Positions 54,634-64,000 of a stretch of 64,000 nt of DNA are shown here, piece after piece. The translations under genes were made by a program, and so were the position numbers. The notes beneath the pieces are model-generated. The model was not told the origin of the DNA. It searched no databases and worked only from the letters and a program-made list of their open reading frames with translations. Each line of letters opens with the position of its first letter. The stretch's first letter is position 1. The stretch is from the NCBI GenBank assembly GCA_003427395.1, contig BFEA01000271.1:1943704-2007703 (forward strand). Direction: 5' to 3'. The stretch comes from Chara braunii. Taxonomy: Eukaryota; Streptophyta; Charophyceae; Charales; Characeae.

Positions 54634-56125
54634 GAGCTACAGTGTGTGTGATCTAAACTAGAATCCACACTGAATCCTACCTTAGCCTGACACACAACCG
54701 AGTATAAATAACAACTAATTTCAATAAGCCTGAACGGAAACAGTTAGGTGATGTAGTAACAACTAATGACAGATCCTACAGGAAATATCACAGTGTAGTA
54801 ACAACTAATGCCTGATCCTACAGGAAATATCACATCTATTTTTAGATTACTCTAGAACAGATTGCAATGCAACAAAGAACTAATCTGTCTGCAGCTGTCT
54901 GTCAGTCGTTAGTCAAGTCTGTAACAACTAAATAATCAAAATAAAAATAATATCTCCTGTTGGAGATGTGTACTGGATGGCAGATTGTCTATTGTTTGCC
55001 ACTGTGAACAGTTACCGGAATCCCCCCCTCCCCCTGTATCCTTTTTGAGTTGTCACTTTGTGTCAACGTCCTAAGCATCTGGTTGAGCAGCGTGTCTACA
55101 GGTGTGCAATCCGGCCCACCCCTGTGCCCCAAGTCAACGTCGAACCTGCCAGCCCCTGCACATTATTTACCCTCGCATGCAACGAGCCGTTACACCCGGT
55201 TTGATCAGGAGGCATTTAAGGAGATCCCTCGTAACTCCTCAAAAATTATTTAACGTCATAGACAGGACGACGATCACAGCCAGAGTCAACACCAAGTCCC
55301 TGCTAGAAATATTTAGAGACGGTCTGGTAAGCGTTTATTCAAAGGGTTGGCATGCCCTGCATGACCTCTATTGCGCAAGCAGCAGAACCAAGAACTTGCG
55401 GCAAAGCATGTGTGTACTCCCCCGTAACTCCTCAAGAATTATTTAACGTCACAGACAGGACGACGATCACAACCAGAGTCAACACCGAGTCCCTGCCAGA
55501 AATATTTAAAGACGGTCTGGTAAGCGTCTGTTCAAAGGGATGGCATGCCCCGCATGACCTCTATTGCGCAAGCAGCAGAACCAAGAACTTGCATCAAAAG
55601 CATGCGTGTACTAGTCCTAGCGGTTTGGCATGGTGACGGTGACCCAAGTGCTTCGTCCAGGGCCCTTCAGAGGCTTTGCCCGTCTCCCGCCAGCTTGCTG
55701 CCCAGGAAGAATGTCGACTCTCAAGGTTGAGCGCTCGCGACACCTCACATCGAGAGGACTCTCAAGACAAGACTCACTTCCTCACGGTAAGAAGTAATGA
55801 AGAGGGTAGGTAAGGAAGAGAGCAACGTACCTTATAATGCTGCCCCCAACCACAGATTTCTCACAGGCAACCTGATGTGCATTTATGATGACCGGTCTTT
55901 GCCTTGGCACAACCAACAGTAGAATGCAGTTCCACCTGGGCTTAAATGCCACATCAGCGAGCTCTCATCATCCAGCATACATCCCTAATGTGACCACATA
56001 GCTTCCTGGCGCCCACACGACCTTGGGCCGCCCTACGTTCAACGCCCAAGCCTTATAGCTGCCTCACACCTCATGCGAAGCACCGACCAGCTATTGCGAA
56101 GAACCAATGAAGCCATTATGAACCA
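54634..56125 (-). other. Leader of the minus-strand half element
   Basis: Colinear with the leaders of copies 1 and 2 but with two extra tandem duplications: about 44 bases near 54735-54830 and 193 bases (GTAACTCCTCAA at 55231 and 55424). The repeated peptide in overlapping plus-strand ORFs reflects the duplication, not coding. Confidence 0.65.
55231..55616. repeat. 193 bp tandem duplication in the leader
   Basis: Two copies, 55231-55423 and 55424-55616, each with GACAGGACGACGATCACA and AAGACGGTCTGGTAAGCG-type sequence; they differ at about ten bases. Single copy in the other family A leaders. Confidence 0.85.
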
Positions 56126-56137
56126 GCTCCGATACCA
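56126..56137 (-). other. Primer-binding site of the minus-strand half element
   Basis: On the minus strand TGGTATCGGAGC, one base from the initiator-tRNA-Met complement, three bases after the LTR end at 56141. Confidence 0.8.
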
Positions 56138-56140
56138 AAT

Positions 56141-56292
56141 TGCAAGGAAAATTAGCAACAACGAGATAACAAATCCAGATTACACAATCACATTGAAAGC
56201 CAGATAGTCACACTGTGTCCAGAGAGCAGCATTGCACCAATAATACACCAATTGAGGTTCGTAGTACTGAAAACCAATATCACAGAGAGCAT
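56141..56292 (-). repeat. U5 fragment of family A LTR
   Basis: Reversed LTR end of about 150 bases, nearly identical to 50721-50892. It then passes at CACACCAACACAAGG directly into RT codons on the plus strand. Confidence 0.75.
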
Positions 56293-57215
56293 TCTCTCTC
56301 CACACCAACACAAGGTTAACTTGGAGAAATGCGAGTTTGGTCGCACCAAGATCTTGTACTTGGGTCATGAAATGTCAGTAGATGGGTTGAGGCCAGACGA
56401 TGCAAAGGTGGCCAGCATTCGAGACTGGCCCAGACCTCAGACCGTTACTGAGGTCGGATCGTTTTTGGGGACGACCGACTATTATCGTCCGTTTGTAAAG
56501 AACTATAGTACTCTATCTTCCCCACTAACAGATCTAACTCAACTTGACACCCCTTGGGAATGGACAGAAGAGTGTGAGGTAGCCTTCAAGAAATTGAAGT
56601 ATGCTCTAACACACTATGAAGTCCTCAAACTCCCGGATCCTGATCAGCCCTTTCTCGTGACCACAGACGCCAGCCAATATAGCATAGGCGCGGTCCTCGC
56701 GTTAAAGGAGGGGAAAAAGTTGAGACCGATCGAGTACATGAGTAAGAAGACGCCATCTCAAAAGCTAGCAAAGTCCACGTACGAGCGTGAGCTCTATGCA
56801 CTATATAGAGCGCCGGTTCATTGGAGACTCACGCTCTATGCACTATATAGAGCGCCGGTTCATTGGAGACTATCTCCTAGGCACAGATTCTTCTATGTGA
56901 GATCTGACCATGAGACCTTGCGCTGGACCAAAGACACAACCTGTGCTCTTTGATGCACTCAAGTGATGGATATAAGTGATAAACATGTATGACTATCAAC
57001 TTGATCCCATCAAGGGAGAGTACAACAAAGTGGCTAATGGATTATCTCGTCGGGCAGATTATCTGGGCGCGTTAGTTACTGAATTTGGCATGGGCGCGTT
57101 AGTTACTGAATTTGGCATATCTAACGATCTAACTCGATCATTGGTGGAAGCCTATCAGCAAGATCCAGTTATGTCTGAAATCATCCGTTGATTCCAAGCA
57201 AAGGACAAAAAGACT
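56293..57215 (+). pseudogene. pol: RT connection and RNase H of the plus-strand half element
   Basis: Starts within the RT at KVNLEKCEFGRTKILYLGHE, continues through VGSFLGTTDYYRPFVKNYST and TPWEWTEECEVAF, then RNase H with VTTDASQYSIGAVLALKEGK and STYERELYALYR. A 42-base in-frame duplication (from 56791 and 56833) repeats LYALYRAPVHWRL. Stops lie at 56951 and 57189. A 27-base in-frame duplication at about 57066-57119 repeats GALVTEFG. The catalytic YLDD is absent because the fragment begins after it. Confidence 0.85.
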
Positions 57216-58556
57216 TTGGATGAATTTACGATGATAGACGGCTTACTGTTTCTTGAGAATGCAGAGAATAAAAGGTTGTGTGTTCCTGATAGTGAATCTT
57301 TATGTAGTTTATTTCTAAGAGAATGTCATGATGCAACTGATCATTTTGGCTATAGAAAGACATCAACGAACTTAGTACAGAGATTTTGGTGGCCCTCTAT
57401 GATTCAAGATGCTAAGAGATACGTTGAAACCTGCCAGGTTTGCCAAAGGCACAAACCTAGAATTCAGGCTCCGCTTGGGTTGATTAAGCCCTTGCCGATC
57501 CCTGAAGGACCGGGTCAGAGTGTGTCCATGGACTTCATGGATACTCTTGTGACCAACAGGACTGGGAAAAGACACATCTTTGTTATAGTGGATCGCTTTT
57601 CTAAGTATGCCAGACTAATCGCTATGCCAGAAAATGCTAAAACTAACTACGTCACCCAACTCTTTATGGATAACTGGGTACGGGACTTCGATTTGCCCAC
57701 ATCTATTGTTAGTGACAGGGATGTGAGATTCACCAGTGAACTGTGGCAATCAACTGCTGAAAAGATGGGTACCAAGCTCCAAATGATGTCAGGGAATCAC
57801 CCTGAGTCAAATGGTCCGGCAGAACAAATGAACCGGGTAATACAGCACCTGCTTTGGCATTATATTAAGCCAAGTCAACTGCACCTTGGTTGGAAACCTG
57901 GAACTGCACTTGACTTTCTGCTACCAGGAAGAGAACCCGCTGCAGCACCTGGCAGCATAGAGTTTGCTGTCAGATATGATCAGATGCTGCAGCAAGCCGT
58001 TGAACACATCAGGAAATTTCAGGATGCAATGATCGCATCTGAGAATAAGCACAGATGGCCCTCTAACTTTCAGGTAGGTGATAGAGTCTGGGTTAAATCA
58101 TCTGAACTAGGTCAGGAGTTGGGCATGTCACGTAAACTAATGCCACAGTACTTTGGGCCCTGGGAGATCTTAGACATTGTAGGGGATCAACCGGATGGGC
58201 CTTCATACGTGATTCGCATCCCCCCACACTTGCGCACTTCCCCTGTTTTCCATGCATCCAAGCTGGCACCTTTCGCTGCCACTGACCAGTTTCCCTCAAG
58301 GAGATTAATGCTGCCCCCAACCATGGATGGCGAAGTGGACATTGACCAGATCGTGGAGCATCAAGTGATGCCAGTACCTCGACCTTCAGGCAGAGGCCGC
58401 CCTCCTAAACCAAGAATGCAGTATCGTGTGAGATTCAAACATCATTTGGATCCTAAAGAAGATCGCTGGTTCACACGAGAGGAACTCATGAGAACAGCAC
58501 CTCAAGTGATTAGAGGCTACGAAAGAGAACTAAAAGGGAAGATGCCTGCAGAGTAA
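57216..58556 (+). CDS. Integrase of family A, longest open copy
   Basis: 446 codons without a stop. The HHCC domain reads ECHDATDHFGYRKTS and CQVCQRHKP. Catalytic sites are MDFMDTL, VSDRDVRF and HPESNGPAE. The C-terminal SH3-like fold shows GDRVWVKSSELGQEL, GPSYVIRIP and VFHASKLAPF. The last 70 residues have MQYRVRFKHHLDPKEDRWFT, a degenerate chromodomain-like tail. About 81 bases are deleted in frame after YIKPSQ, removing the segment that in copy 1 reads DDWDEKLPLVANLYNNAVHS; this lies after the third catalytic residue. Activity is doubtful despite the open frame. It ends 27 bases before the polypurine tract. Confidence 0.85.
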   Translation: MDEFTMIDGLLFLENAENKRLCVPDSESLCSLFLRECHDATDHFGYRKTSTNLVQRFWWPSMIQDAKRYVETCQVCQRHKPRIQAPLGLIKPLPIPEGPGQSVSMDFMDTLVTNRTGKRHIFVIVDRFSKYARLIAMPENAKTNYVTQLFMDNWVRDFDLPTSIVSDRDVRFTSELWQSTAEKMGTKLQMMSGNHPESNGPAEQMNRVIQHLLWHYIKPSQLHLGWKPGTALDFLLPGREPAAAPGSIEFAVRYDQMLQQAVEHIRKFQDAMIASENKHRWPSNFQVGDRVWVKSSELGQELGMSRKLMPQYFGPWEILDIVGDQPDGPSYVIRIPPHLRTSPVFHASKLAPFAATDQFPSRRLMLPPTMDGEVDIDQIVEHQVMPVPRPSGRGRPPKPRMQYRVRFKHHLDPKEDRWFTREELMRTAPQVIRGYERELKGKMPAE

Positions 58557-58582
58557 CAGACTTCTCAGAGGACCAACGAAGT

Positions 58583-58596
58583 AAAGGAGGAGGGAG
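58583..58596 (+). other. Polypurine tract of family A
   Basis: AAAGGAGGAGGGAG directly precedes the LTR start TGCGAGGATC at 58597. The best preserved example of this tract in the window. Confidence 0.85.
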
Positions 58597-59607
58597 TGCG
58601 AGGATCTGGGTCCTCGGTAGGCCTAAGGGGCCCCGGTTGCAGTGGTGCCCGCCCTAAGTGAAGGCGGGCCTAACATATCACAAGAGGCCTTTGACTGTCA
58701 ATTTCACATTTGGGGTAAAGGCAGTTGCGACGCGCCAGTTGGTTGAGAGAAACACAGGCCGAGCAAAAAATATTTCCACGGCCTTCTGGGCCTTTCTGAA
58801 GAATGCAGGCCCTGGGCGAGAAACGCAGCCTCATACACTGACAATTGGGAGGCCCAACCGAAAGCGGCCCAGTAGCTGCAAAATAGCACGCAGCATCTTG
58901 GGGCCTACCGGAAGCTTCTGGGCCCAGGCCCAACCCAGCCAGGCTGCGAAGCAGACAGGCTCTTTCCATAAAGGAAAGAGCTCGCCACTCTCAGCCTCAT
59001 TCATGCACTCGCTAGCGGCAGCGCTGCTGGATCAAAGACTCGTGGGCTGCTGCTGAGGCTGAGAGACGAGGTGCAGCACGTGCGGTTGTGCAGGGAAGAA
59101 GGGCGTTGCTGAGGGCGGTGCCATAGCCCAGCCACCATAGCTGGTGGGCTTGGACTACAGTGAGGCGCATGAGTGGTCTTCGGGTGTAAGGGAGGAAGAC
59201 GTGGGTGTAAAGTCAAGGAAGGGTGAAGGATGATGATGATGATGATGTGAGGGCACATACCTTGTATTGGCGATGGTCTGCATTGGGCGACATCTTCAAG
59301 TACTTCGGGTTGCCGCTGATGTCAACAGTTGCATTGTCAATTAGTAGGCTGATAATAGATGTGTAGGAGTAGGCTGCGTTTCTCGCCCAGGGCCTGCATT
59401 CTTCGAAAAGGCCCAGAAGGTTGTGGAAATGTCTTGGTTGCTCGACCTTTGTTTCTCTCAACCAACCGTCGCATCGCAACTGCCTGTACCCCAAATATGA
59501 AATTGACAGTCACAGGCCTCTTGTGATATGTTAGGCCCGCCTTCACTTAGGGCGGACACCACTACAACCGGGGCCCCTTAGGCCTGCCGAGGACCCAGAT
59601 CCTCGCA
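58597..59607 (+). repeat. Fold-back LTR of family A
   Basis: From 58597 the LTR runs in plus orientation for about 775 bases up to AGGAGTAGGCTG. At about 59373 it is followed by the first 235 bases of the same LTR in reverse, ending exactly at the LTR terminus at 59607. The two arms (58597-58830 and 59373-59607) can form a long hairpin with a 540-base loop. The U5 half is lost. A GAT microsatellite lies at about 59228-59246. Confidence 0.85.
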
Positions 59608-59610
59608 ATG

Positions 59611-61356
59611 AGTGCTCACTCGTTTTATTCCACTTCTCTTCTATCTGGTCTCACTCATGTTTGCTGTTGATGAGGAGACTCCTGACCCCCGAACTAAGCA
59701 GCAAGTGAAAGAGCGGAAAAAAGTCTTGATTGCCCGTTTGGACAAACTGATTTTTGAACTTTATGATGCCGGTGAAGAGGCTGAGGCTCACGTCCGGAGC
59801 TTGTTTGATTTAAAAGCATTACATAATGCTATTGAATTGGCTGAAACAGGCACCGACATCATTTAGGTTCAGGATATACTAATCAAGTGTCGTCAGGCAC
59901 TATAAGTATATCATGGATCAACTCTCCAAGATTGCTGATCGAAAAGAAGAAGGAGAAGGGGTTGTGTATGAAGAAACCGTAGATGAAAACATCTGACAAC
60001 TTGAAGAAGCACTAGAGAGAGAAAAGAAAAGGAAAGAGGAATTGAGAAGACAAAAAGAGCAGAATGTACAGCAAGAACAGAAAATAGAAGAAATCGGACA
60101 AATTGTTATTGTAACTGAAGGGGAAGTACGGGCTGTTTCTTTGGCTCAACTTGTGACTTACCTTGCTCACCTCGAGATGAAGATTGATCAGTATGGGGTT
60201 CGGATTGATAAGGTGACCGCGGGTTTGCAGACAATTACCAATCTCGTCAAGGAAAAGAATCGGGTGATAGAATAAGTCAAAGTAGAGAGGGAAGAAAAAC
60301 CAAAGAAACTAATGGGAATGCCGTAAAGTCTCTTAAAATAGAGACTGGGAAACCGGAAGGGAAGAAAGGGGAGCCTTCGAGTCCGCCGAAGTCTCCCGGA
60401 GGAAGCAAAGTCACCACCGCACAACCTGAGAAACCGAAAAAGAAGGAGAAAGTCAAAATGAAATTGCCTTTCACGTTCTGTAACAAAAAAGATGAAAATT
60501 TATTGTTGTGGATTGCCGAAATACAGACGTATTGTAGTACGACCCCTGTTGAACCCGAATCCCAGGTTGCTTTCTCTACATCTTGTCTTGGGGGGTAAGC
60601 AAATGAATGAGTTCTGGCCGAAGCCAATGCAGCGGGGTTCGATGACATTGGAGAGTGGGCTGGAACGTTGAACCTCAAGCAGTTTCTTGGAAAGATCAAG
60701 GAACGGTTTCTGGACAAGACAGCGACAGACAAGGCCTTTGACCAGCTCACCACAATTGGTCAGAAACATTGGACCTCTGTGGAATCGCTGTCTAGGGAAG
60801 TTGATCGGTTGCTGCAGGTGCCTGGACGGAACCTGTAAGACAACCAAGTCTTGTATATTTATTCCCATGCTCTGCCCGAGCCCATTCGGGAACAACTCGT
60901 GGCAGAGTCAAAATCAGACAAGTATAATTATAGGCAGTTTCAGGATCAGGCTCTCTAACGAGAGCAAATGACTTCTCAAGTAAAGAATTCGTATGCGTCT
61001 GTTGTGAAGAATGGTGGTGGTGCAGGTATAGGCAAGCGGATACTTTGGCGCCAAAAGCGCCAGGACCACACCCTCGTCGACTTTGATGACGATACTGTGG
61101 AGAAGTGGCCATTGGAGGCCGAGGGTGTGGCAAGCAGCAGTGATTCCGAGATGGGGGAAGTCACTGCTACCGTGGTCAACAAGGGAGGACCACGACTGCC
61201 AGCAATGAAGAAGAAGAAACCACGCTCGTTTCCTCAGCATCCCGAAATTGCGGTTGGGAAGCCATGGGAAAAAATGGGAATGTCACAAGAAACGTGGTAC
61301 GAAAAAATGGACAATGCACAGAGTGTGGTACCCCAGGGCATGTGATTGCATGGTGC
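59611..61356 (+). pseudogene. gag: Gag of family B, right piece
   Basis: Repeats MFAVDEETPDPRTKQQVKER at 59657, then a TAG at about 59864. It goes on through a Lys/Glu/Gln-rich coiled-coil stretch (about 60000-60120) and LVTYLAHLEMKIDQYGVRID. A shift follows, then the Gag fold: LLLWIAEIQTYCSTTPVEPE, FLGKIKERFLDKTATDKAFD and VESLSREVDRLLQVPGRN, with stops near 60600 and 60836. The CCHC knuckle CTECGTPGHVIAWC (61315-61356) is intact but in another frame from the preceding ORF. The acidic region ASSSDSEMGE lies between. Confidence 0.78.
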
Positions 61357-61423
61357 CCACTTATACGTAACCCAAAGCGAGCCGCCAGTAGGAGTAGCAT
61401 CTGCTCCTACTTAGTCTAAGGGT

Positions 61424-62133
61424 TTGGACCAAGATGAAGGTAAGGCGCCTACGACCCCTTCCAACCCTTCGACTCACATGGCAGAGGATGATTCTTCTTC
61501 AGCCCATCGTCCGGAACACCCTGAACCTGTCTTATGTACTATCTCTCTGGACGACTCTCTTGACGAGCTTGGTAACGAGTTGTTGGCATTACGAAGCTCG
61601 TGGGCTAAGAAATCAAAGTCTAAGGGTGACCTACTACTCGCGGACGTAGAGATTGCACATACCCGCGTAGGAGCTCTGTTGGACTCGGGATCCACGCGAT
61701 TCTACATATCCGAGAAAGCAATCCGCAAGTTGCGTCTCAGAATGAAGGTTAAATACTGTCTCAACCAATCACGTCTATCCTTGTTGACAAAAGCACGATT
61801 ACTGTCTCACAATATGTTGATCGTGTGAAATGTCAATTCCGTACCAAGGAAGGAAAGAAGATTGTTCACGAGGTTTCATTTCTTGTGGAGAAGAAGTTAC
61901 CTTTTAACTTGATTCTGGGAGTGGACTGGCACGAGGAAGCCAACCCAGATATCAAGTTCAAAGAAAAGATAGTGCAACTACGAGATGCACACTCTGAATT
62001 GAAACCTATCAAATTGTACCATAAGTCTGACTCTGACTCTAGTCTGTCTTTCTATTGTATGAGTTATCCAGCATTCAGATCGATGGTTTCAAAAAAAAGG
62101 TTGGAACAAGAAGTGATGGTTTTAGTAAAATGA
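61424..62133 (+). pseudogene. Aspartic protease of family B
   Basis: ORF 61424-61828 contains VGALLDSGSTRFYISEKAIR with the standard Asp-Ser-Gly loop, the only canonical one among the four gypsy families here. A frameshift near 61826 moves to ORF 61825-62133, with EVSFLVEKKLPFNLILGVDW, the second conserved motif. The region then leads to the RT. One frameshift is the main lesion. Confidence 0.8.
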
Positions 62134-62159
62134 GCAAGTGAGTGCTCTACTTCCTGCCC

Positions 62160-63525
62160 TCCTTCGATTGAGAAACTCTTGGATGAGTATAAAGATCTAC
62201 AAATCGAACTAACAGTAATAACTGCGCGTGCTATAAAGCACACCATTGAAATTATTCCTAGTAGTAAGATTCCCAAGGACCCTATCTACAAAATGTCTCA
62301 TAGCGAACTTGAGGAACTTAGGAAACAACTGCAAGACTTATCAGAGAAAGGATGGATTCGCCCTAGCTCTTCTCCTTCTGGTGCCCCTGTCCTATTTGTG
62401 CTAAAAAAGGAAGGTGAGTTGCATCTTTGTATTGATTATAGAGGGTTGAATGCTGTCACTGTTAAGAATGTTGAACCTCTTCCACGAATTAACAACTTGT
62501 TGGACCAGTTGCAGGACTGCAAGTTCTTCAGTAAAATTGATCTAAAGTCTGGATACAACCAGATCGAGGTGGATCCCGCAGATCAACACAAGACTGCATT
62601 CTGAACAAGGTATGGTCACTACGAGTTTGTGGTAATGCCTTTTGGACTGACTAATGCCCAAACGACCTTCCAAAGATCTATGAATGAACTCTTTCGTCAA
62701 TGGTTGGATCAGTTCGTCATTGTCTATCTCGATGACATTCTGGTGTATAGTAAGACACTATAAAATAACGAGAAACACCTACGTCTAGTGTTAGCAAAGT
62801 TGCGTGAGGGCAAATTCAAGCTAAATCCAAATATGTCTGAATTTGCTAAGTCTGAAGTCTTATACTTAGGACATATAGTAAACAAAGATGGCCTAACGCC
62901 AGAAGAAAAGAAAATATCAGGAATTAGAGATTGGCCACGACCTACGTCGATAACTGAACTAAGATCTTTCTTTGGTTTGGCAAGTTATTATAGGAAGTTC
63001 GTTAAAAATTTCTCACTGATCGCCGCACCAATGAGAAAATTATTGAAGAAAGAAAATATTTGGTTATGGGACAAAGACTGTGAGTCTTCGTTCAAAAAGT
63101 TGAAATATGCATTGACTCACTACCCAGTTCTGAAAATTGTTGACCCGTCTCTACCCTTCATTGTCACTACTGATGCAAGTCGGTAAGGGATTGACGTTGT
63201 TCTCCAGCAGGATGATGGCAAGGGCTACAGGCCCATAGAGTTTATGTCTGCATGACTGCTGTCGGAAAAGGTTGCTAACTCCACCTATGAAAGGGAGTTG
63301 TATGCCTTAGTCTGTGCACTAAACACATGGAAGCACTACTTATTAGGGAGACACTTTAGTGTGTACTCGGACCACTCTACTCTGAAGTGGATAAAGACAC
63401 AACCTAGGCTCTCTGATAAGCTGGTACGATGGTCTGCGTTTATTGATACCTTCGATTTCGAATTGAAAAGGATCAAAGATAAGTCTAATGTAGTTGCAGA
63501 TGCATTGTCCAGACGAAGTGATTTC
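62160..63525 (+). pseudogene. pol: RT and RNase H of family B
   Basis: [63 protein letters not shown] and the intact catalytic [15 protein letters not shown]. Stops at 62602-62604 (TGA) and 62761-62763 (TAA). The connection is LRSFFGLASYYRKFVKNFS. RNase H: FIVTTDASR then TAA at 63184, TGA at 63253-63255, then STYERELYALVCAL, SDHSTLKWI and the tether NVVADALSRRSDF. All stops are single-base changes in one continuous frame or near it, so this copy is younger than family A copy 1. Confidence 0.87.
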
Positions 63526-63999
63526 TTCGGTGCAATTGTCTCCTATTTGGATGTTGGGAGTGATTTGAAAGATAGAATTCGACAAGGATATGCTACTGAC
63601 CTAATTTGGAAGCCTATCATTGATGTCCTTGCAAAAGACCCAACTCTACTTCCCAACTACCGTATAACCGATGGTTTGCTTTTCTTGTTAGACAAAATTG
63701 AACAAAGATTGTGTATTCCTCACAAAGAAAAGATTAAAAGTCTGTTAATTACGGAATGTCACGATTTTGAGGGTCATTTTGGGGAATGTCACGATTTTGA
63801 GGGTCATTTTGGATTCAAGAAAATTTACGCAGAGGTTAGGGAACACTTCGAATGGAAAGGATTAAAGGTAGACGTACTAGCTTACTGCGTACCTGTGTGG
63901 TGTATCAGAGAAACAAACCTTCACACGAGAATCCATCTGGTCTCCTGAAACCATTACCAATTCCGAGTGAACTAGGTGAGTCCATCTCAGTCGATTTCA
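63526..63999 (+). pseudogene. Integrase start of family B, runs off the window
   Basis: ORF 63298-63948 continues into the integrase zinc domain: ECHDFEGHFG occurs twice because of an exact 30-base tandem duplication (63757-63786 and 63787-63816). The Cys pair region is shifted near 63890; the following frame reads LLKPLPIPSELGESISVDF, the approach to the first catalytic Asp, at the window edge. The catalytic core and 3' LTR are outside. Confidence 0.8.
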
Positions 64000-64000
64000 T

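Larger units (their letters stand above)
50721..59607. mobile_element. Family A composite: two half elements head to head
   Basis: Left to right: reversed LTR U5 fragment (50721-50892); about 20 bases of RT; first 69 bases of the LTR in plus orientation (50910-50978); a minus-strand half element from RT to primer site (50979-56137); reversed U5 fragment (56141-56292); a plus-strand half element from RT to polypurine tract (56293-58596); and a fold-back LTR (58597-59607). The outer ends are authentic LTR termini, as for a minus-oriented insertion. The U5-to-RT junction CACACCAACACAAGGTTAAC is identical at 50881 and 56301. Confidence 0.8.
46990..63999 (+). mobile_element. Ty3/gypsy family B, interrupted by family A composite
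   Basis: Plus strand: long 5' LTR, primer site, 1.2 kb leader, gag start (50460-50720), then 8.9 kb of family A, then B gag again (with about 300 bases repeated), protease, RT, RNase H and the beginning of integrase at the right edge of the window. Stops occur in every domain. Confidence 0.82.

Overview
This window is eukaryotic nuclear DNA made almost entirely of decayed transposable elements. It shows polypurine tracts, initiator-tRNA-Met primer-binding sites, long poly-AG, TG, CA and tetranucleotide arrays, and no prokaryotic gene organisation. Several Ty3/gypsy lineages are present; the commonest one carries a degenerate chromodomain-like tail on its integrase. Together with a Penelope-like reverse transcriptase this suggests a large, repeat-rich genome of the green lineage. 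A charophyte alga such as Chara would fit, but that is inference from style, not a database match. I see no intact host gene, no tRNA or rRNA gene and no CRISPR array.

Layout. 24-1103 is a complete 3' LTR of an element lying off the left edge. 1281-8727 is family A copy 1 (+): 5' LTR, gag, protease, reverse transcriptase (RT), RNase H and integrase, cut off inside the integrase tail. 8728-11370 holds an LTR end with primer site, tetranucleotide and CT minisatellites and an LTR-like block. 11370-15805 holds two minus-strand gypsy pol remnants, C1 and C2, head to tail. 15806-17370 is simple sequence ending in a 200 bp AATC array.

17371-22573 is the most unusual part. It is a Penelope-type RT pseudogene followed by a proline-rich linker, a C2HC zinc finger, a Josephin-like cysteine protease (deubiquitinase fold), two RING-like zinc domains, and a hammerhead-ribozyme core on the opposite strand. 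22574-27779 is family G (+) with gag and protease but no RT, fused directly to the tail of its 3' LTR. 28732-37794 is family A copy 2 (-), with both LTRs and a MITE-like insert in its RT. 37795-42241 is mixed sequence: a G LTR fragment, an assembly gap inside a tandem duplication, one unrecognised minus-strand ORF, and a pair of 228 bp direct repeats. 42242-46740 is family D (-), gag to integrase zinc-binding domain.

46990 to the right edge is family B (+): long LTR, leader packed with TGACGTGGCA boxes, gag, protease, RT, RNase H and integrase start. Its gag is split by 50721-59607, a family A composite made of two head-to-head half elements and bracketed by a 303 bp duplication of B gag.

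Functionally the LTR elements share one plan: Gag packages RNA, an aspartic protease matures the polyprotein, RT/RNase H copies the RNA from an initiator-Met tRNA primer, and integrase inserts the DNA. In family A the gag and protease frames are offset by -1 across a GGGAAAC slippery site preserved in three copies. Almost every ORF is broken by stops, frameshifts or deletions, so these are fossils. The longest open stretches are the family A integrase at 57216-58556 and the gag ORFs at 53192-54244 and 44749-46065.
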